DNA of 64,000 bases. Source: Enterococcus silesiacus (GTDB lineage Bacteria; Bacillota; Bacilli; Lactobacillales; Enterococcaceae). Positions 17,555 through 26,845 of this stretch are shown piece after piece. The translations under genes were made by a program, and so were the position numbers. Numbering within the stretch: the first letter of the stretch is position 1; each line of letters starts with the position of its first letter. Under the pieces are notes generated by a model. That model saw only the letters and a program-made list of their open reading frames with translations. It had not been told where the DNA came from and did not search any database. The stretch is from contig CP013614.1 in NCBI GenBank assembly GCA_001465115.1, positions 1,364,001 through 1,428,000 on the forward strand. Reading direction: 5' to 3'.

Positions 17555-18016
17555 TTAGTACTCACCTTTAATCACAAAGAACGACCCACGGATCGTTCCA
17601 GCTAGTTTTGATTTTTGACGGGCAAATTTAAATTTCCCTTCAAATTCAGCCGGAATTTCCATGCCATCAGATAATTTAAACCCAACCGCTCGTTTTCCAC
17701 CTGGTTCAAGAGTATACATAACATTGACTGCTAAGCCGTTTTCATAAAAGACGTAGGCCATCTTAATACCATCTACTTCAAAACTTGAAATTTCTAATGG
17801 TTTATATGGAAATTTCATATCACGTTCTGCTAAAATTTTTTCAACCCACGCTAAGGTTTCAGGATCATCATTTGCGGGTATAGTCACAAATTCATGTTTG
17901 TATTTATTCCAATAATAACGAGCTTCATTTGCTCGTAATCCTGCTAATGCTTCAGCTACCGGAGACGTTTCAAGCCCAACTGTTGAAACAGTTTTAAAAT
18001 CCACTTTATAAGTCAT
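17555..18016 (-). CDS. Conserved hypothetical cytosolic protein
   Basis: 153 residues, no signal peptide or membrane segment, mixed alpha/beta. Notable segments are EARYYWNKYKHEFVTIPAND and EPGGKRAVGFKLSDG. I recognise no catalytic motif. GAAAAGGGGAAGC gives a clear ribosome site and the gene has its own transcript, divergent from nrdI. Confidence 0.6.
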   Translation of the reverse strand: MTYKVDFKTVSTVGLETSPVAEALAGLRANEARYYWNKYKHEFVTIPANDDPETLAWVEKILAERDMKFPYKPLEISSFEVDGIKMAYVFYENGLAVNVMYTLEPGGKRAVGFKLSDGMEIPAEFEGKFKFARQKSKLAGTIRGSFFVIKGEY

Positions 18017-18227
18017 TTTTGCTTCCCCTTTTCTTTTTGTATAGGCATATTATAGGTGAAGTGGGAATTGGTGACAAATAATAAAGACTAAATGATATTC
18101 TTCACAAAATATGAGAATTTACTTTTCAATCGTTAGGATTAGGGTGTATATTATAGAAGAGCAGACACTCTGCAGCTCCACAAACGCGGTGAGCTCTGGT
18201 GCGCTTGTATTTTAAGGAGGTTTTAAC

Positions 18228-18677
18228 ATGAACATTATATATATTTCAATCTCTGGTAACACACGTTCCTTTGTCAAACGTTTAGCGGCTTATGCTGCTG
18301 ATAAATATGATACACAAATCACCCTTAAGGAAATCCACGAAAATTCCGTTTTTGACGATGAGCATGCTCCTTTTTTCACATTTGTCCCAACTTACTTAGA
18401 TGGTGGAAATGGAGTTGATAATGGCGATACGGAAATATTGACTGAAACAATGCGGGAGTATTTAGATCATGATGACAATCATCGTTATTGTCTAGGTGTA
18501 GTCGGTAGTGGCAATAAAAATTTTAACCATCAATATTGTTTAACTGCCAAACAGTATGCGCAAAAATTTGGTTTTCCATTTTTAGCTGACTATGAACTTC
18601 GTGGAACACAGGAAGATTTAGAGCGTGTTTATACTATACTAGCTGAAGCAGTAAAACATTCACCAGCCTCATTTTGA
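18228..18677 (+). CDS. nrdI: NrdI, flavodoxin-like activator of class Ib ribonucleotide reductase
   Basis: 149 residues; the FMN-binding loop ISGNTRSF at residues 7-14 and the GSGNKNFNHQYCLTA segment are characteristic of NrdI. NrdI supplies superoxide to assemble the dimanganese cofactor of NrdF. nrdE, nrdF and nrdH are not next to it, so it is an orphan copy. AAGGAGG lies about 8 bases before the ATG. The leader contains AGCTC/GAGCT and GCAGA/TCTGC pairs that may fold. Confidence 0.88.
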   Translation: MNIIYISISGNTRSFVKRLAAYAADKYDTQITLKEIHENSVFDDEHAPFFTFVPTYLDGGNGVDNGDTEILTETMREYLDHDDNHRYCLGVVGSGNKNFNHQYCLTAKQYAQKFGFPFLADYELRGTQEDLERVYTILAEAVKHSPASF

Positions 18678-18700
18678 ATAGGTTGGTGAATGTTCTATTT
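18656..18700 (+). terminator. Terminator overlapping the nrdI stop
   Basis: ACATTCACCA (18656-18665) pairs with TGGTGAATGT (18684-18693); the left arm is within the last nrdI codons. Confidence 0.7.
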
Positions 18701-18789
18701 ATTATTGACACTTTATTGATCCTTACTCTCTGTATTATATAGATTTACCGGTCCTATCTATCACATGGATACTGAAACCTTTAATTGCA

Positions 18790-18822
18790 TAAAAAAAGAG
18801 AATGTTATGGCATAACATTCTC
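18790..18822 (-). terminator. Terminator after ddh
   Basis: GAGAATGTTATG and CATAACATTCTC flank a single base; T run on the minus strand. Confidence 0.8.
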
Positions 18823-18842
18823 TCCAACTTCTCTATAAAAAA

Positions 18843-19814
18843 TTACAATAATTCTTTTCTTAACTCTTCATCGGTCCGATCAGATAAATATTTAGGCGCA
18901 ATATCTAAAACGGTATATGCCCCAAATTGTTTTTCCTTTGCTAAACGAACACAAGCTCTTGCATAGGCGACTAACACACTCGCAGTAAATTCTGGGTTAC
19001 TTTCTAGTTGTAATTTATATTCAATCACTTGTTTGGTGTTCTCATGCGTGGTTCCAGTGTGCAGAACCGTTCCACCATGCGGCATTGCTTGATGGTTTTG
19101 ATCTAATTCAGCCTGAGAGATAAAATGAACCTCTGTATCGTACTCAGCAAAATAATTAGGCATCGAAACAATTGCTTCGCGAATCTTGTCTGCATTTGCG
19201 CCATCATCTAGCACCACAAAGCATTCTCTGAAATGTTTATCACGAGTCGTCAGATTTACCTGCTCACCAGCTTTAAGTTTTTCGATTACGTCAGTATTTG
19301 GAACAGTATACTGCACTGCATCTGCCACGCCATTGATTCGACGTAAAGCATCAGAATGTCCCTGACTAACGCCTTTACCCCAAAACGTATTCGTTTCTCC
19401 AACTGGTAAAATACTTTGCGCATATAAACGATTCAAGCTAAACAACCCTGGATCCCATCCCGTTGAGATAATTGAGGTCGTTTGATTTTCTTTTGCCACT
19501 TGATCCACTTTAGCAAAATGTTCTGGAATCTTAGCATGGGTGTCAAAACTATCAATAGTATTAAATAAATGCGCCCACTCTGGTGTTTGTGTCGGTAAAT
19601 CTGTTGCTGAACCGCCACACAAAATACAAACATCGATCTCACCTTTTTTATCTTTGAGCTGATCCATTGTAAACGCTTGTGCCCCTTCTGTTTGGACGGT
19701 TTCAGGCGCTCTTCTTGTATACACACCCACTAACTCCATATCTTTATGTTGTTTTAGCGAACGTTCAACGCCGCGTCCTAGGTTCCCATACCCAATGATT
19801 GCCACTTTTATCAT
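18843..19814 (-). CDS. ddh: meso-Diaminopimelate D-dehydrogenase
   Basis: 323 residues with a Rossmann start (VAIIGYGNLGRGVERSLK) and the dehydrogenase signatures CILCGGSATDLPTQ, NTIDSFDTHAKIPEH and STGWDPGLFSLNR. The family makes meso-diaminopimelate from tetrahydrodipicolinate, ammonia and NADPH in one step, feeding lysine synthesis or DAP-type wall. If the host is an Enterococcus with lysine-type peptidoglycan, the lysine role is the likely one. GGAGGAATG lies just before the ATG region. Confidence 0.9.
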   Translation of the reverse strand: MIKVAIIGYGNLGRGVERSLKQHKDMELVGVYTRRAPETVQTEGAQAFTMDQLKDKKGEIDVCILCGGSATDLPTQTPEWAHLFNTIDSFDTHAKIPEHFAKVDQVAKENQTTSIISTGWDPGLFSLNRLYAQSILPVGETNTFWGKGVSQGHSDALRRINGVADAVQYTVPNTDVIEKLKAGEQVNLTTRDKHFRECFVVLDDGANADKIREAIVSMPNYFAEYDTEVHFISQAELDQNHQAMPHGGTVLHTGTTHENTKQVIEYKLQLESNPEFTASVLVAYARACVRLAKEKQFGAYTVLDIAPKYLSDRTDEELRKELL

Positions 19815-19909
19815 ACTTACATTCCTCCACTTCTATACATCAGATTATAGCAAAAGAAAAAGCAGTCTGACAATCGGAAGTTGCAAAATAAGAAGTTAAA
19901 AGAATCTAT

Positions 19910-21490
19910 TTACGGTATAGCCAATTGGTGTTTTAATTCTGTTATAACTTTTGCCTTTTCTTCATCTGAGATACTTTGATAGGAAATACCTTCTTCGCCT
20001 GTGTAACCATCTCCAGTAAATCCTTCACCTTGCATTTGATAACTTTCAATATTCTCTAAAGCTTTCTGATAGTTTTTCATCAATAGCATCATTTGATCCA
20101 GCGTCATATCCGTTTGTCCATTTTCCCCAATTACATCAAGCAACTCTTGGTAACGAAGGACATTTTTCACAGAAGTTAATTCTTTAGTAAGCTGAATCGT
20201 TACCTCACGCTGTCTTTTTTGTCTGCCATAATCACCTAGTGGATCTTCATAGCGCATTCGTGCATATTGTAACGTTTCCCAACCACCTAAATGTTGCTTT
20301 CCTTTTGGATAATGAATCCCTTCGGCGTCAAATTCAAAATCATTATTCACTGTCACACCACCGACAGCATCACTCAAAGCCGCTAAACCGTCCATATTAA
20401 TGACAAAATAATGATTGATTGGAATCTCTAAATAATGCTCGACGGTTTCGATCATCATCTCATCGCCACCGAAAGAATGTGCGTGATTGATTTTGTCATA
20501 AACGCCATCTTTACCGATAATCTCTACATATGCATCTCGTGGAATACTAGTAATCGTTGTTTTCTTCAATTGATTATTGACAGTTGCGACCATTATCGTG
20601 TTTGCTCGAAAATCTGTTTTTCGCTTTGAATCATTTGCAATACCTAAAAGTAAAAAACTAACTGGCTCACTCTTGCCTAGCTCTACAGATTTGGTTTCTC
20701 GATTTAGTGGTTGATACATTTTATCCGCTGTCTGTTGAACGTTTTTGAACACGTTGGCACCATATACTGAGGCCCCGGCAACGATTAGTAAAAGGAACGT
20801 TAAAAATCCTAAAATTGTTTTCTGAATAAATCTTTTTTTAGAATCCGTTGTTGCAAATTTTCTGCTTAGATAAAATCTTTGCAGGCAAATATATGAAAGA
20901 CTTACCCAAGCATAACTTAAAAGAAAACCGCCAATTACATCACTAGGATAATGCACTCTTAAATAAATTCGACTTAAACCTATCACAAGAGCATAAATGA
21001 TCAGTCCATTTTTTAATAATCGATAATTTGGGGATTTTGTTTTGTAAATCGCTTGGACACTCAACAGAATCGAACATACCAAGCACATCGCCAAAAGAGA
21101 ATGCCCGCTTGGAAAACTATAGGACGTTTTTTCAACCAATTGTGTGACATTGGGTCTTGTTCGGGCAACCAGATGTTTGATAATAAAACCTAAAGCACTG
21201 ACAACTAAGACATTGCTGCTCATCCAAATTGCCAACAATTTATGTTTATTTCGCCATAAACCAAATGAAACGAGCAAACTTATGATAAAAACAGGAACAA
21301 TCGTTGCAATTTTAGCAAAGACGATCACAAAATCAGTGATTCGCTCATTGGGTTTCCAATCAAATCGATAAATCGCAGCATCTAAATTGTTAAACCATGA
21401 GACATTTTTTACCACTAATAAGGTTAGTACTGAAAAGAATACAATGCTTAATATAGTAGGCGTAAATGTTTTTTCTTTCAATTTATTCAT
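19910..21490 (-). CDS. PAP2 phosphatase - LCP ligase fusion protein
   Basis: 526 residues with two catalytic domains. Residues about 10-210 form a multi-helix PAP2 lipid phosphatase with KHLVARTRP, SFPSGHS and SRIYLRVHYPSD, the three motifs of undecaprenyl-pyrophosphate phosphatases. After another membrane helix near 226-246, residues about 275-450 form a LytR-CpsA-Psr domain with TSIPRDAYVEI, DKINHAHSFGG and YARMRYEDPLGDYGRQKRQR. LCP enzymes move polymers such as teichoic acids from a lipid carrier to peptidoglycan. Inference: one protein couples polymer attachment with carrier recycling. An M-box riboswitch lies upstream. Confidence 0.9.
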   Translation of the reverse strand: MNKLKEKTFTPTILSIVFFSVLTLLVVKNVSWFNNLDAAIYRFDWKPNERITDFVIVFAKIATIVPVFIISLLVSFGLWRNKHKLLAIWMSSNVLVVSALGFIIKHLVARTRPNVTQLVEKTSYSFPSGHSLLAMCLVCSILLSVQAIYKTKSPNYRLLKNGLIIYALVIGLSRIYLRVHYPSDVIGGFLLSYAWVSLSYICLQRFYLSRKFATTDSKKRFIQKTILGFLTFLLLIVAGASVYGANVFKNVQQTADKMYQPLNRETKSVELGKSEPVSFLLLGIANDSKRKTDFRANTIMVATVNNQLKKTTITSIPRDAYVEIIGKDGVYDKINHAHSFGGDEMMIETVEHYLEIPINHYFVINMDGLAALSDAVGGVTVNNDFEFDAEGIHYPKGKQHLGGWETLQYARMRYEDPLGDYGRQKRQREVTIQLTKELTSVKNVLRYQELLDVIGENGQTDMTLDQMMLLMKNYQKALENIESYQMQGEGFTGDGYTGEEGISYQSISDEEKAKVITELKHQLAIP

Positions 21491-21719
21491 GTAATAAATC
21501 CCTTCAATCTTATATTCAATCTGATCATAAGCTCACAATTAGTCTACTTGAATATCTAGCAACAATAGTGATAAAGTAAAAACCGCTGGAACTTATTCTC
21601 CCAATAAATAGCAGCGAAGTATTCAGCGATTATTTCCGTCAAAGAGCACTCCTAAAAAACGCAGGCAGATAACTAAGACGTTAAAAATGAAGGAAATAGA
21701 CAGGCTATTTACTAAAATA

Positions 21720-21757
21720 AAAAAAGTCAAACATTTTTTCCTAAGACGTTTGACTTT
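21720..21757 (-). terminator. Terminator in the M-box leader
   Basis: On the minus strand AAAGTCAAACG and GTTTGACTTT arms are followed by a T run. It lies 8 bases after the aptamer and 230 bases before the PAP2-LCP start, as expected for a transcription-attenuating riboswitch platform. Confidence 0.75.
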
Positions 21758-21764
21758 CAATCAA

Positions 21765-21920
21765 TCTCATCGTCTGAGTTTTAGCACTATACAACGTAAA
21801 GAAAAATTCTTAGCTATTTTATGAAAAGCCTTAATTCGACAATTCTTGTTTTACACATTGGCGTCTTTCGACGTTTCTGCGCAATAGCCTATGTTTGTAT
21901 AGGAGCCTCACCTAACAAGG
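21765..21920 (-). promoter_or_regulatory. M-box (ykoK) magnesium riboswitch aptamer
   Basis: Minus-strand elements in order: CTTGTTAGGTGAGGCTCCTA, then ACATAGGCTATTGCGCA, AACGTCGAAAGACGCCAAT, GTAAAACAAGAATTGTCGA, ATTAAGGC, and near the 3' end GTATAGTGCTAAAACTCAGA and CGATGAG. These are the conserved blocks of the M-box RNA found upstream of magnesium transporter genes such as B. subtilis mgtE. The whole order and spacing is kept, so I consider it a true aptamer rather than a chance match. Confidence 0.9.
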
Positions 21921-21945
21921 TTATTTATCTATTTATTTTGTATAA

Positions 21946-21974
21946 AGAATACCGCTGGAAAGAGTTTTATTCAA
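21946..21974 (-). promoter_or_regulatory. Candidate promoter of the M-box leader
   Basis: TTGAAT (21969-21974), 17-base spacer, TATTCT (21946-21951) on the minus strand, about 25 bases before the aptamer. Confidence 0.5.
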
Positions 21975-22046
21975 GTTATTTTAAGCGTCTTTATTTTTTC
22001 TTAATTTAAAATTAAGTAAATTTATGGCACCATTTTTTTGAGTAAA

Positions 22047-22089
22047 GAAAAAAGCACTCATCAAAATAATTTTGACAAGCGCTTCTTTT
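22047..22089 (-). terminator. Terminator of the MarR-ABC operon
   Basis: AAGCGCTTGTCAAAAT pairs with ATTTTGATGAGTGCTT with one bulge; TTTT follows on the minus strand. Confidence 0.75.
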
Positions 22090-22098
22090 AACTATTTG

Positions 22099-23940
22099 TT
22101 ACTCGTCTAACTCTTCAAACTGAGAGTTATAAAGTGACGCATAGTAACCACCTTCAGCAAGTAATTCTTCATGTGTTCCTTGTTCTTTGATATCGCCATC
22201 TTGCATATACAAAATCTTATCTGCATCTTTGATCGTTGATAAACGGTGAGCGATAACAAATGACGTACGACCAGCCATTAAGTTATTCATGGCCCCTTGG
22301 ATCAAACCTTCTGTTCTTGTATCAACAGATGATGTTGCTTCATCAAGAATCAAAATCGGTTTGTCCGCTAAAATAGCACGAGCAATGGTTAACAATTGTT
22401 TTTGACCTTGGGAAATATTTGACGATTCTTCATTTAATTCCATGTTATAGCCGCCAGGTAATGTTTGGATAAAGTGGTGAACATGAGCGGCTTTAGCCGC
22501 TTCATAAACTTCTTCATCCGTGGCATCTAAACGACCATAACGTAAGTTTTCCATAATGGTTCCTTTAAATAACCAAGTATCTTGTAAAACCATCCCAATA
22601 TTTTTACGTAAATCTGCACGGTTAAAGTCTTTGATATTATGACCATCGATTTTAATTGCACCCGAAGTCACATCGTAAAAACGCATCAATAGTTTAACCA
22701 TTGTTGTTTTACCTGCACCAGTTGGTCCAACGATTGCCACTGTTTGGCCTGGATCAACATGTGAACTGAAATCATTGATAATGATTTTATCTGGCGTATA
22801 ACCAAAACGAACATGTTCAAAGTCGACCATTCCTTTGGCTTTATCGATTTTAACTGGATTTGGTACTGTTTGCGCTTCTTCGTCCTCTTCAAGGAATTCA
22901 AAGACACGTTCAGCCGCTGCTGCCATTGATTGAAGTAAGTTAGATACTTGAGCCAATTGCGCAATAGGTTGTGTTAAGTTACGAACGTATTGGATAAACG
23001 CTTGGATATCTCCAACTGTAATCGTTCCGTTATAAGCTAAAATCCCACCAAAAATTGCTACCGCAACATACCCTAAATTTCCAACAAAGTTCATGATCGG
23101 TTGCATCAAACCAGAAAGAAATTGTGATTTCCAAGCTGATTTAAATAAAACATCATTTTGTGTTTTAAATTCTTCAAGAGAGTTTTCTTCATCATTGAAT
23201 AAACGTACGATATTGTATCCGCCGATTGTTTCTTCGACTTTACCATTAATCACCCCAAGATATTCTTGTTGTGTTTTAAAGTATTTTTGCGAATTTTTCA
23301 CAACAATTAAAATCAAGATCATTGAAATCGGTACGATCAAAATAGCAATCCCTGTCATTTGCACGGAAATTGATAGCATCATCACGATAACCCCAATGAT
23401 GGTAAAGACTGATGTAATCAATTGTGTGATTGATTGGTTTAGGGATTGCCCTAAGGTATCGACGTCGTTGGTGATCCGAGATAACACTTCACCTGTGGTC
23501 CGACTTTCAAAATAATTCATCGGCATACGATTGATTTTTTCTGAAATTTCTTTACGCATACGATACGTGATTTTTTGCGAAATCGTCGACATGATCCAAC
23601 CTTGTATGATTCCGAAGGCTGAAGCCACTAAGTAAAGTCCTAGCATGAAGATTAAGATTCCACCGATTTTATTGAAATCAATACCGCCAGTTCCTTGGTA
23701 TTTTTTAATCAAGCCATTAAATAATTCTGTGATTGCTTGTGATAAGATTTTTGGACCCCAAATATTAAACACGGTTGAAGCAATTGCAAAGATCATTACA
23801 AAGAAAACGGGTATTTTATAAGCACCAATATAGGAGATTAATTTTTTTAGTGTTCCTTTAAAATCTTTGGCTTTTTCCACTGGAGCGCCATTCCCAGGTC
23901 CGCGTCCGCCACGAGGGCGATTTTGTGTTTGTTCTGCCAT
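22099..23940 (-). CDS. Heterodimeric ABC exporter subunit, catalytic NBD
   Basis: 613 residues: a Gly/Arg/Pro-rich N-terminus, six membrane helices (about 35-330) and a nucleotide-binding domain. Walker A is GPTGAGKTT, Walker B ILILDEATSSVD with the catalytic glutamate, and the switch histidine is in FVIAHRLSTI. The signature is ISQGQ instead of LSGGQ. It pairs with the upstream 793-residue subunit, whose own Walker B and switch residues are altered, giving one good and one degenerate ATP site, as in EfrCD/EfrEF or LmrCD. Likely multidrug export. The start is 16 bases after the partner gene. Confidence 0.9.
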   Translation of the reverse strand: MAEQTQNRPRGGRGPGNGAPVEKAKDFKGTLKKLISYIGAYKIPVFFVMIFAIASTVFNIWGPKILSQAITELFNGLIKKYQGTGGIDFNKIGGILIFMLGLYLVASAFGIIQGWIMSTISQKITYRMRKEISEKINRMPMNYFESRTTGEVLSRITNDVDTLGQSLNQSITQLITSVFTIIGVIVMMLSISVQMTGIAILIVPISMILILIVVKNSQKYFKTQQEYLGVINGKVEETIGGYNIVRLFNDEENSLEEFKTQNDVLFKSAWKSQFLSGLMQPIMNFVGNLGYVAVAIFGGILAYNGTITVGDIQAFIQYVRNLTQPIAQLAQVSNLLQSMAAAAERVFEFLEEDEEAQTVPNPVKIDKAKGMVDFEHVRFGYTPDKIIINDFSSHVDPGQTVAIVGPTGAGKTTMVKLLMRFYDVTSGAIKIDGHNIKDFNRADLRKNIGMVLQDTWLFKGTIMENLRYGRLDATDEEVYEAAKAAHVHHFIQTLPGGYNMELNEESSNISQGQKQLLTIARAILADKPILILDEATSSVDTRTEGLIQGAMNNLMAGRTSFVIAHRLSTIKDADKILYMQDGDIKEQGTHEELLAEGGYYASLYNSQFEELDE

Positions 23941-23956
23941 TATTATTCGCTCCTCC

Positions 23957-26338
23957 CTACTCTGCTTCTTCTATGCCTAATTCAGCATTACTCAATTGTG
24001 ATTGGGCAATTTCTTGATAGACAGTGGATGATTTCATTAATTCGTCGTGTGTTCCATGATCTACAATACGGCCTTCATTTAATACGATAATATTATCCGC
24101 ATGAAGGATCGTCGAGATTTTTTGAGCAACGATAATTTGTGTGGCACCTTTGATATTTTCTGATAAGGCCTTACGTAAGGCTACATCCGTTTTATTATCA
24201 AGTGCTGAGAATGAATCATCGAAGATCAAGATTTTAGGATTTTTCGCTAAGGCACGAGCAATGGATAAACGTTGTTTTTGTCCACCAGAAACGTTCGTTC
24301 CGCCTTGAGAAATTTCACGATCATAACCTTTTTCATTTGAGTCGATGAATTCTTCAGCTTGGGCAATTTCCGCTGCTTTGCGCATTTGTTCATCAGAGAT
24401 ATTGGCATCACCAAACTTGATGTTTGATGCGATATCACCTGAGAAGAGGATGCCTTTTTGCGGCACAAAACCAATGATTTCATGTAATTTGTGCAAGCTC
24501 ATTTCACGAATATCGATCCCATCAATTGTAATTCGTCCACCAGTTACATCAAACAAACGCGGAATCAAGTTAACGATCGTAGATTTACCTGAACCAGTTG
24601 AACCGATCAAGGCAGTTGTTTGACCTGGTTTAGCTACAAAGTTGATATGATGCAAGACATCTTCATCAGCATCGCCATAACGGAATTCTACTGCTTCAAA
24701 TTTCACTTCACCTTTAAAGTCATGATCATCTTTCGGATGTTCTGGATCTTTGATTGTTGGTTCTGTTTCAAGGACTTCTTCCACACGACCAGCAGCAACA
24801 TTGGCACGAGGTAGAATGATTGAAACCATTGATAACATCATAAAGGCCATCACGATTTGCATCGTATAAGTGATAAAGGCCATCATATCCCCAACTTGTA
24901 GTTGACCGTTATCCATATTATGTCCGCCGACCCAAACGATCAAAACAGAAATACCATTCATCAATAACATCATGACAGGCATCATAATAGACATTGCACG
25001 GTTAACGAATAATTGAGTTTTCATTAAATCAGTGTTGGCACCATCAAAACGTTTTTCTTCAAATTTTTCACGAGAAAAAGCACGGATAACAGGTAAACCA
25101 GTAATGATTTCACGAGAAACCAAGTTCACTCTATCGACTAAGTTTTGTAATGCTTTAAACTTAGGCATCGTTGTTAATAGTAGACTTCCCACTAAAACTA
25201 AAACAGCGGCTACTGCTACACCGACGATCCAGCCCATACCTGTTCCTGTTTGATAGACATTGTAGATCCCACCAATACCTAAGATCGGTGCGTATAACAC
25301 GATACGCATGATCATCACGATCCCCATTTGCATTTGTTGGATATCATTCGTATTACGTGTGATCAATGAAGCTGGAGAGAATTTCTCCATTTCAGTATTT
25401 GAGAATTGTAATGTTCGTTCATATTGACCCACACGCAAATTTCGACCGACTGATGCAGCCACGAGTGAAGCAATCAATCCAACAATAATTGCAGCTACTG
25501 CAGAAACAAGGGTTAAGAGAACCATTTTTGTTCCTGTTTTAACCATATAATCAGTTTGAATTTGTTGTGTATCCATGTCTAGTGCTTTGTATTCACCCAG
25601 CGTTAATTGAATCCCCACGGTTTTCATTGAATCTGCACCTAGATCACCTAAGCCTTTTTTAGTTGCTTTACGAGCTGCTTCAACTTTAGCTGGCATAGCG
25701 TTTGTCGTTGTTTTGATTGAATCAGCTAAAGCTTTGGCTTCAGCACCTTTTGTTTGCGCTTGAGCCGCTAGGTCTTGGGCTTCTTGGCCTTTTTCCATGG
25801 CTGTTGCAGCATCTTTTGCTGATGCAGCCACTGCACCGGCCGCTTTAGCTTGTTCGCCTAAGGCTGTTGCTTCTTCACCAAGTTGTTTGGCTTTAGCGGC
25901 ATCTTCGCCAATGTTTTTATACTCTTCGATGATTGCTTTGGCTTCACTTCCGCTTGATGAATCCTTTGATTGAGAAGTTGCCAGCATCATCATTGGCAGA
26001 TTAAAAATATCTGCTAGTTTGGCTTCTGTCATACCGTTTTGAAGATTTAACTTATAAACTTCAACTTCTTTTCCATCGATTTTTTCAGTCGTTAGTTTAT
26101 AGTTGTCTTCAATTGTTTTTTTCTCATCATCTGTCATGAACATTTCAATTCCCTGAAGAGTTGTTTTCCTGATTTTTTCAGGTGTGGAATATTCAAGCCC
26201 TCCTTGTTGGATACCGATATCAACGATACCCGATGTTAATTTTGGTAAGCTTAAATCACTATTTGCCTGTACAACTAAAAGCACAAGAACTGCGATGACC
26301 GCATACCAGTATTTGCCGAGATATTTAAAAATCTTCAC
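23957..26338 (-). CDS. Heterodimeric ABC exporter subunit with large extracellular insertion
   Basis: 793 residues, about 200 longer than a usual half-transporter. The extra length lies between helix 1 (about 12-28) and helix 2 (about 273-298): an outer region whose second half is an Ala/Lys/Glu-rich heptad stretch (roughly 130-225) predicted to be coiled coil. The NBD has GSTGSGKST and NVSGGQKQRLSIARAL, but Walker B is ILIFDDSFSALD (D for the catalytic E) and the switch is IIVAQKIST (Q for H). It therefore forms the degenerate site with the 613-residue partner. It overlaps the MarR gene by one base. Confidence 0.9.
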   Translation of the reverse strand: MKIFKYLGKYWYAVIAVLVLLVVQANSDLSLPKLTSGIVDIGIQQGGLEYSTPEKIRKTTLQGIEMFMTDDEKKTIEDNYKLTTEKIDGKEVEVYKLNLQNGMTEAKLADIFNLPMMMLATSQSKDSSSGSEAKAIIEEYKNIGEDAAKAKQLGEEATALGEQAKAAGAVAASAKDAATAMEKGQEAQDLAAQAQTKGAEAKALADSIKTTTNAMPAKVEAARKATKKGLGDLGADSMKTVGIQLTLGEYKALDMDTQQIQTDYMVKTGTKMVLLTLVSAVAAIIVGLIASLVAASVGRNLRVGQYERTLQFSNTEMEKFSPASLITRNTNDIQQMQMGIVMIMRIVLYAPILGIGGIYNVYQTGTGMGWIVGVAVAAVLVLVGSLLLTTMPKFKALQNLVDRVNLVSREIITGLPVIRAFSREKFEEKRFDGANTDLMKTQLFVNRAMSIMMPVMMLLMNGISVLIVWVGGHNMDNGQLQVGDMMAFITYTMQIVMAFMMLSMVSIILPRANVAAGRVEEVLETEPTIKDPEHPKDDHDFKGEVKFEAVEFRYGDADEDVLHHINFVAKPGQTTALIGSTGSGKSTIVNLIPRLFDVTGGRITIDGIDIREMSLHKLHEIIGFVPQKGILFSGDIASNIKFGDANISDEQMRKAAEIAQAEEFIDSNEKGYDREISQGGTNVSGGQKQRLSIARALAKNPKILIFDDSFSALDNKTDVALRKALSENIKGATQIIVAQKISTILHADNIIVLNEGRIVDHGTHDELMKSSTVYQEIAQSQLSNAELGIEEAE

Positions 26339-26784
26339 TATTGGTCACCTTCCTCTTTCTGGGAAATTTGTTGGGAGTAATCTACGAATTTCGCAGTCAG
26401 CTTAATGAACTGTTTCGTATCTGTTTCTCCCATTAGTTTAAAAATCTGCACAATTTTATCACGCATTTCTTTCTTTTGCAGCTTAGCGGCTTTTTTACCG
26501 CAGTCTGTTAAAGTAACGTTGATCCGACGGCGATCATCTGGGTCCATTTTGCGTTCGATTTGCCCTTTTTTTTCTAAACTGCCCAAGACGACAGCAATAC
26601 GAGCGCTAGACAGATTCAGTGATTCAGCTAGATGTTTGGGACTAGTGGGTTTATTGTATCGTGCGAGAAATTTGATGACAATACTTTCACCTTGATTACT
26701 TTTTTCTAGTCTGCTAAATGCACTATGCCGATTTCGAACCATTAGTCGCATCAGTTCTTGTTCAGCCTCTTCTGCGTATGACAT
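26338..26784 (-). CDS. MarR-family regulator of the ABC exporter
   Basis: 148 residues with the MarR winged helix: PTSPKHLAESLNLSSARIAV as the recognition helix region and KMDPDDRRRINVTLTDCGKK as the wing with its conserved DxRR. It is first in the operon and its stop overlaps the exporter start codon. Candidate operator TTACTTACAC/GTGTTAGTAA lies 26 bases upstream. Probably represses the exporter and itself and responds to exported compounds. Confidence 0.9.
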   Translation of the reverse strand: MSYAEEAEQELMRLMVRNRHSAFSRLEKSNQGESIVIKFLARYNKPTSPKHLAESLNLSSARIAVVLGSLEKKGQIERKMDPDDRRRINVTLTDCGKKAAKLQKKEMRDKIVQIFKLMGETDTKQFIKLTAKFVDYSQQISQKEEGDQ

Positions 26785-26810
26785 ATGACTCCTCCTTTTT
26801 TCAAAATAAT

Positions 26811-26845
26811 TACTTACACCATTAATAGCTAACAGTGTTAGTAAC
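26811..26845. promoter_or_regulatory. Candidate MarR operator
   Basis: Inverted repeat TTACTTACAC (26811-26820) and GTGTTAGTAA (26836-26845), 9 of 10 positions complementary, just upstream of the MarR start. Confidence 0.5.

Noticed and set aside
21821..22009. 62-codon plus-strand frame upstream of the PAP2-LCP gene
   Set aside because: It is antisense to the M-box aptamer, whose conserved blocks explain the sequence better.
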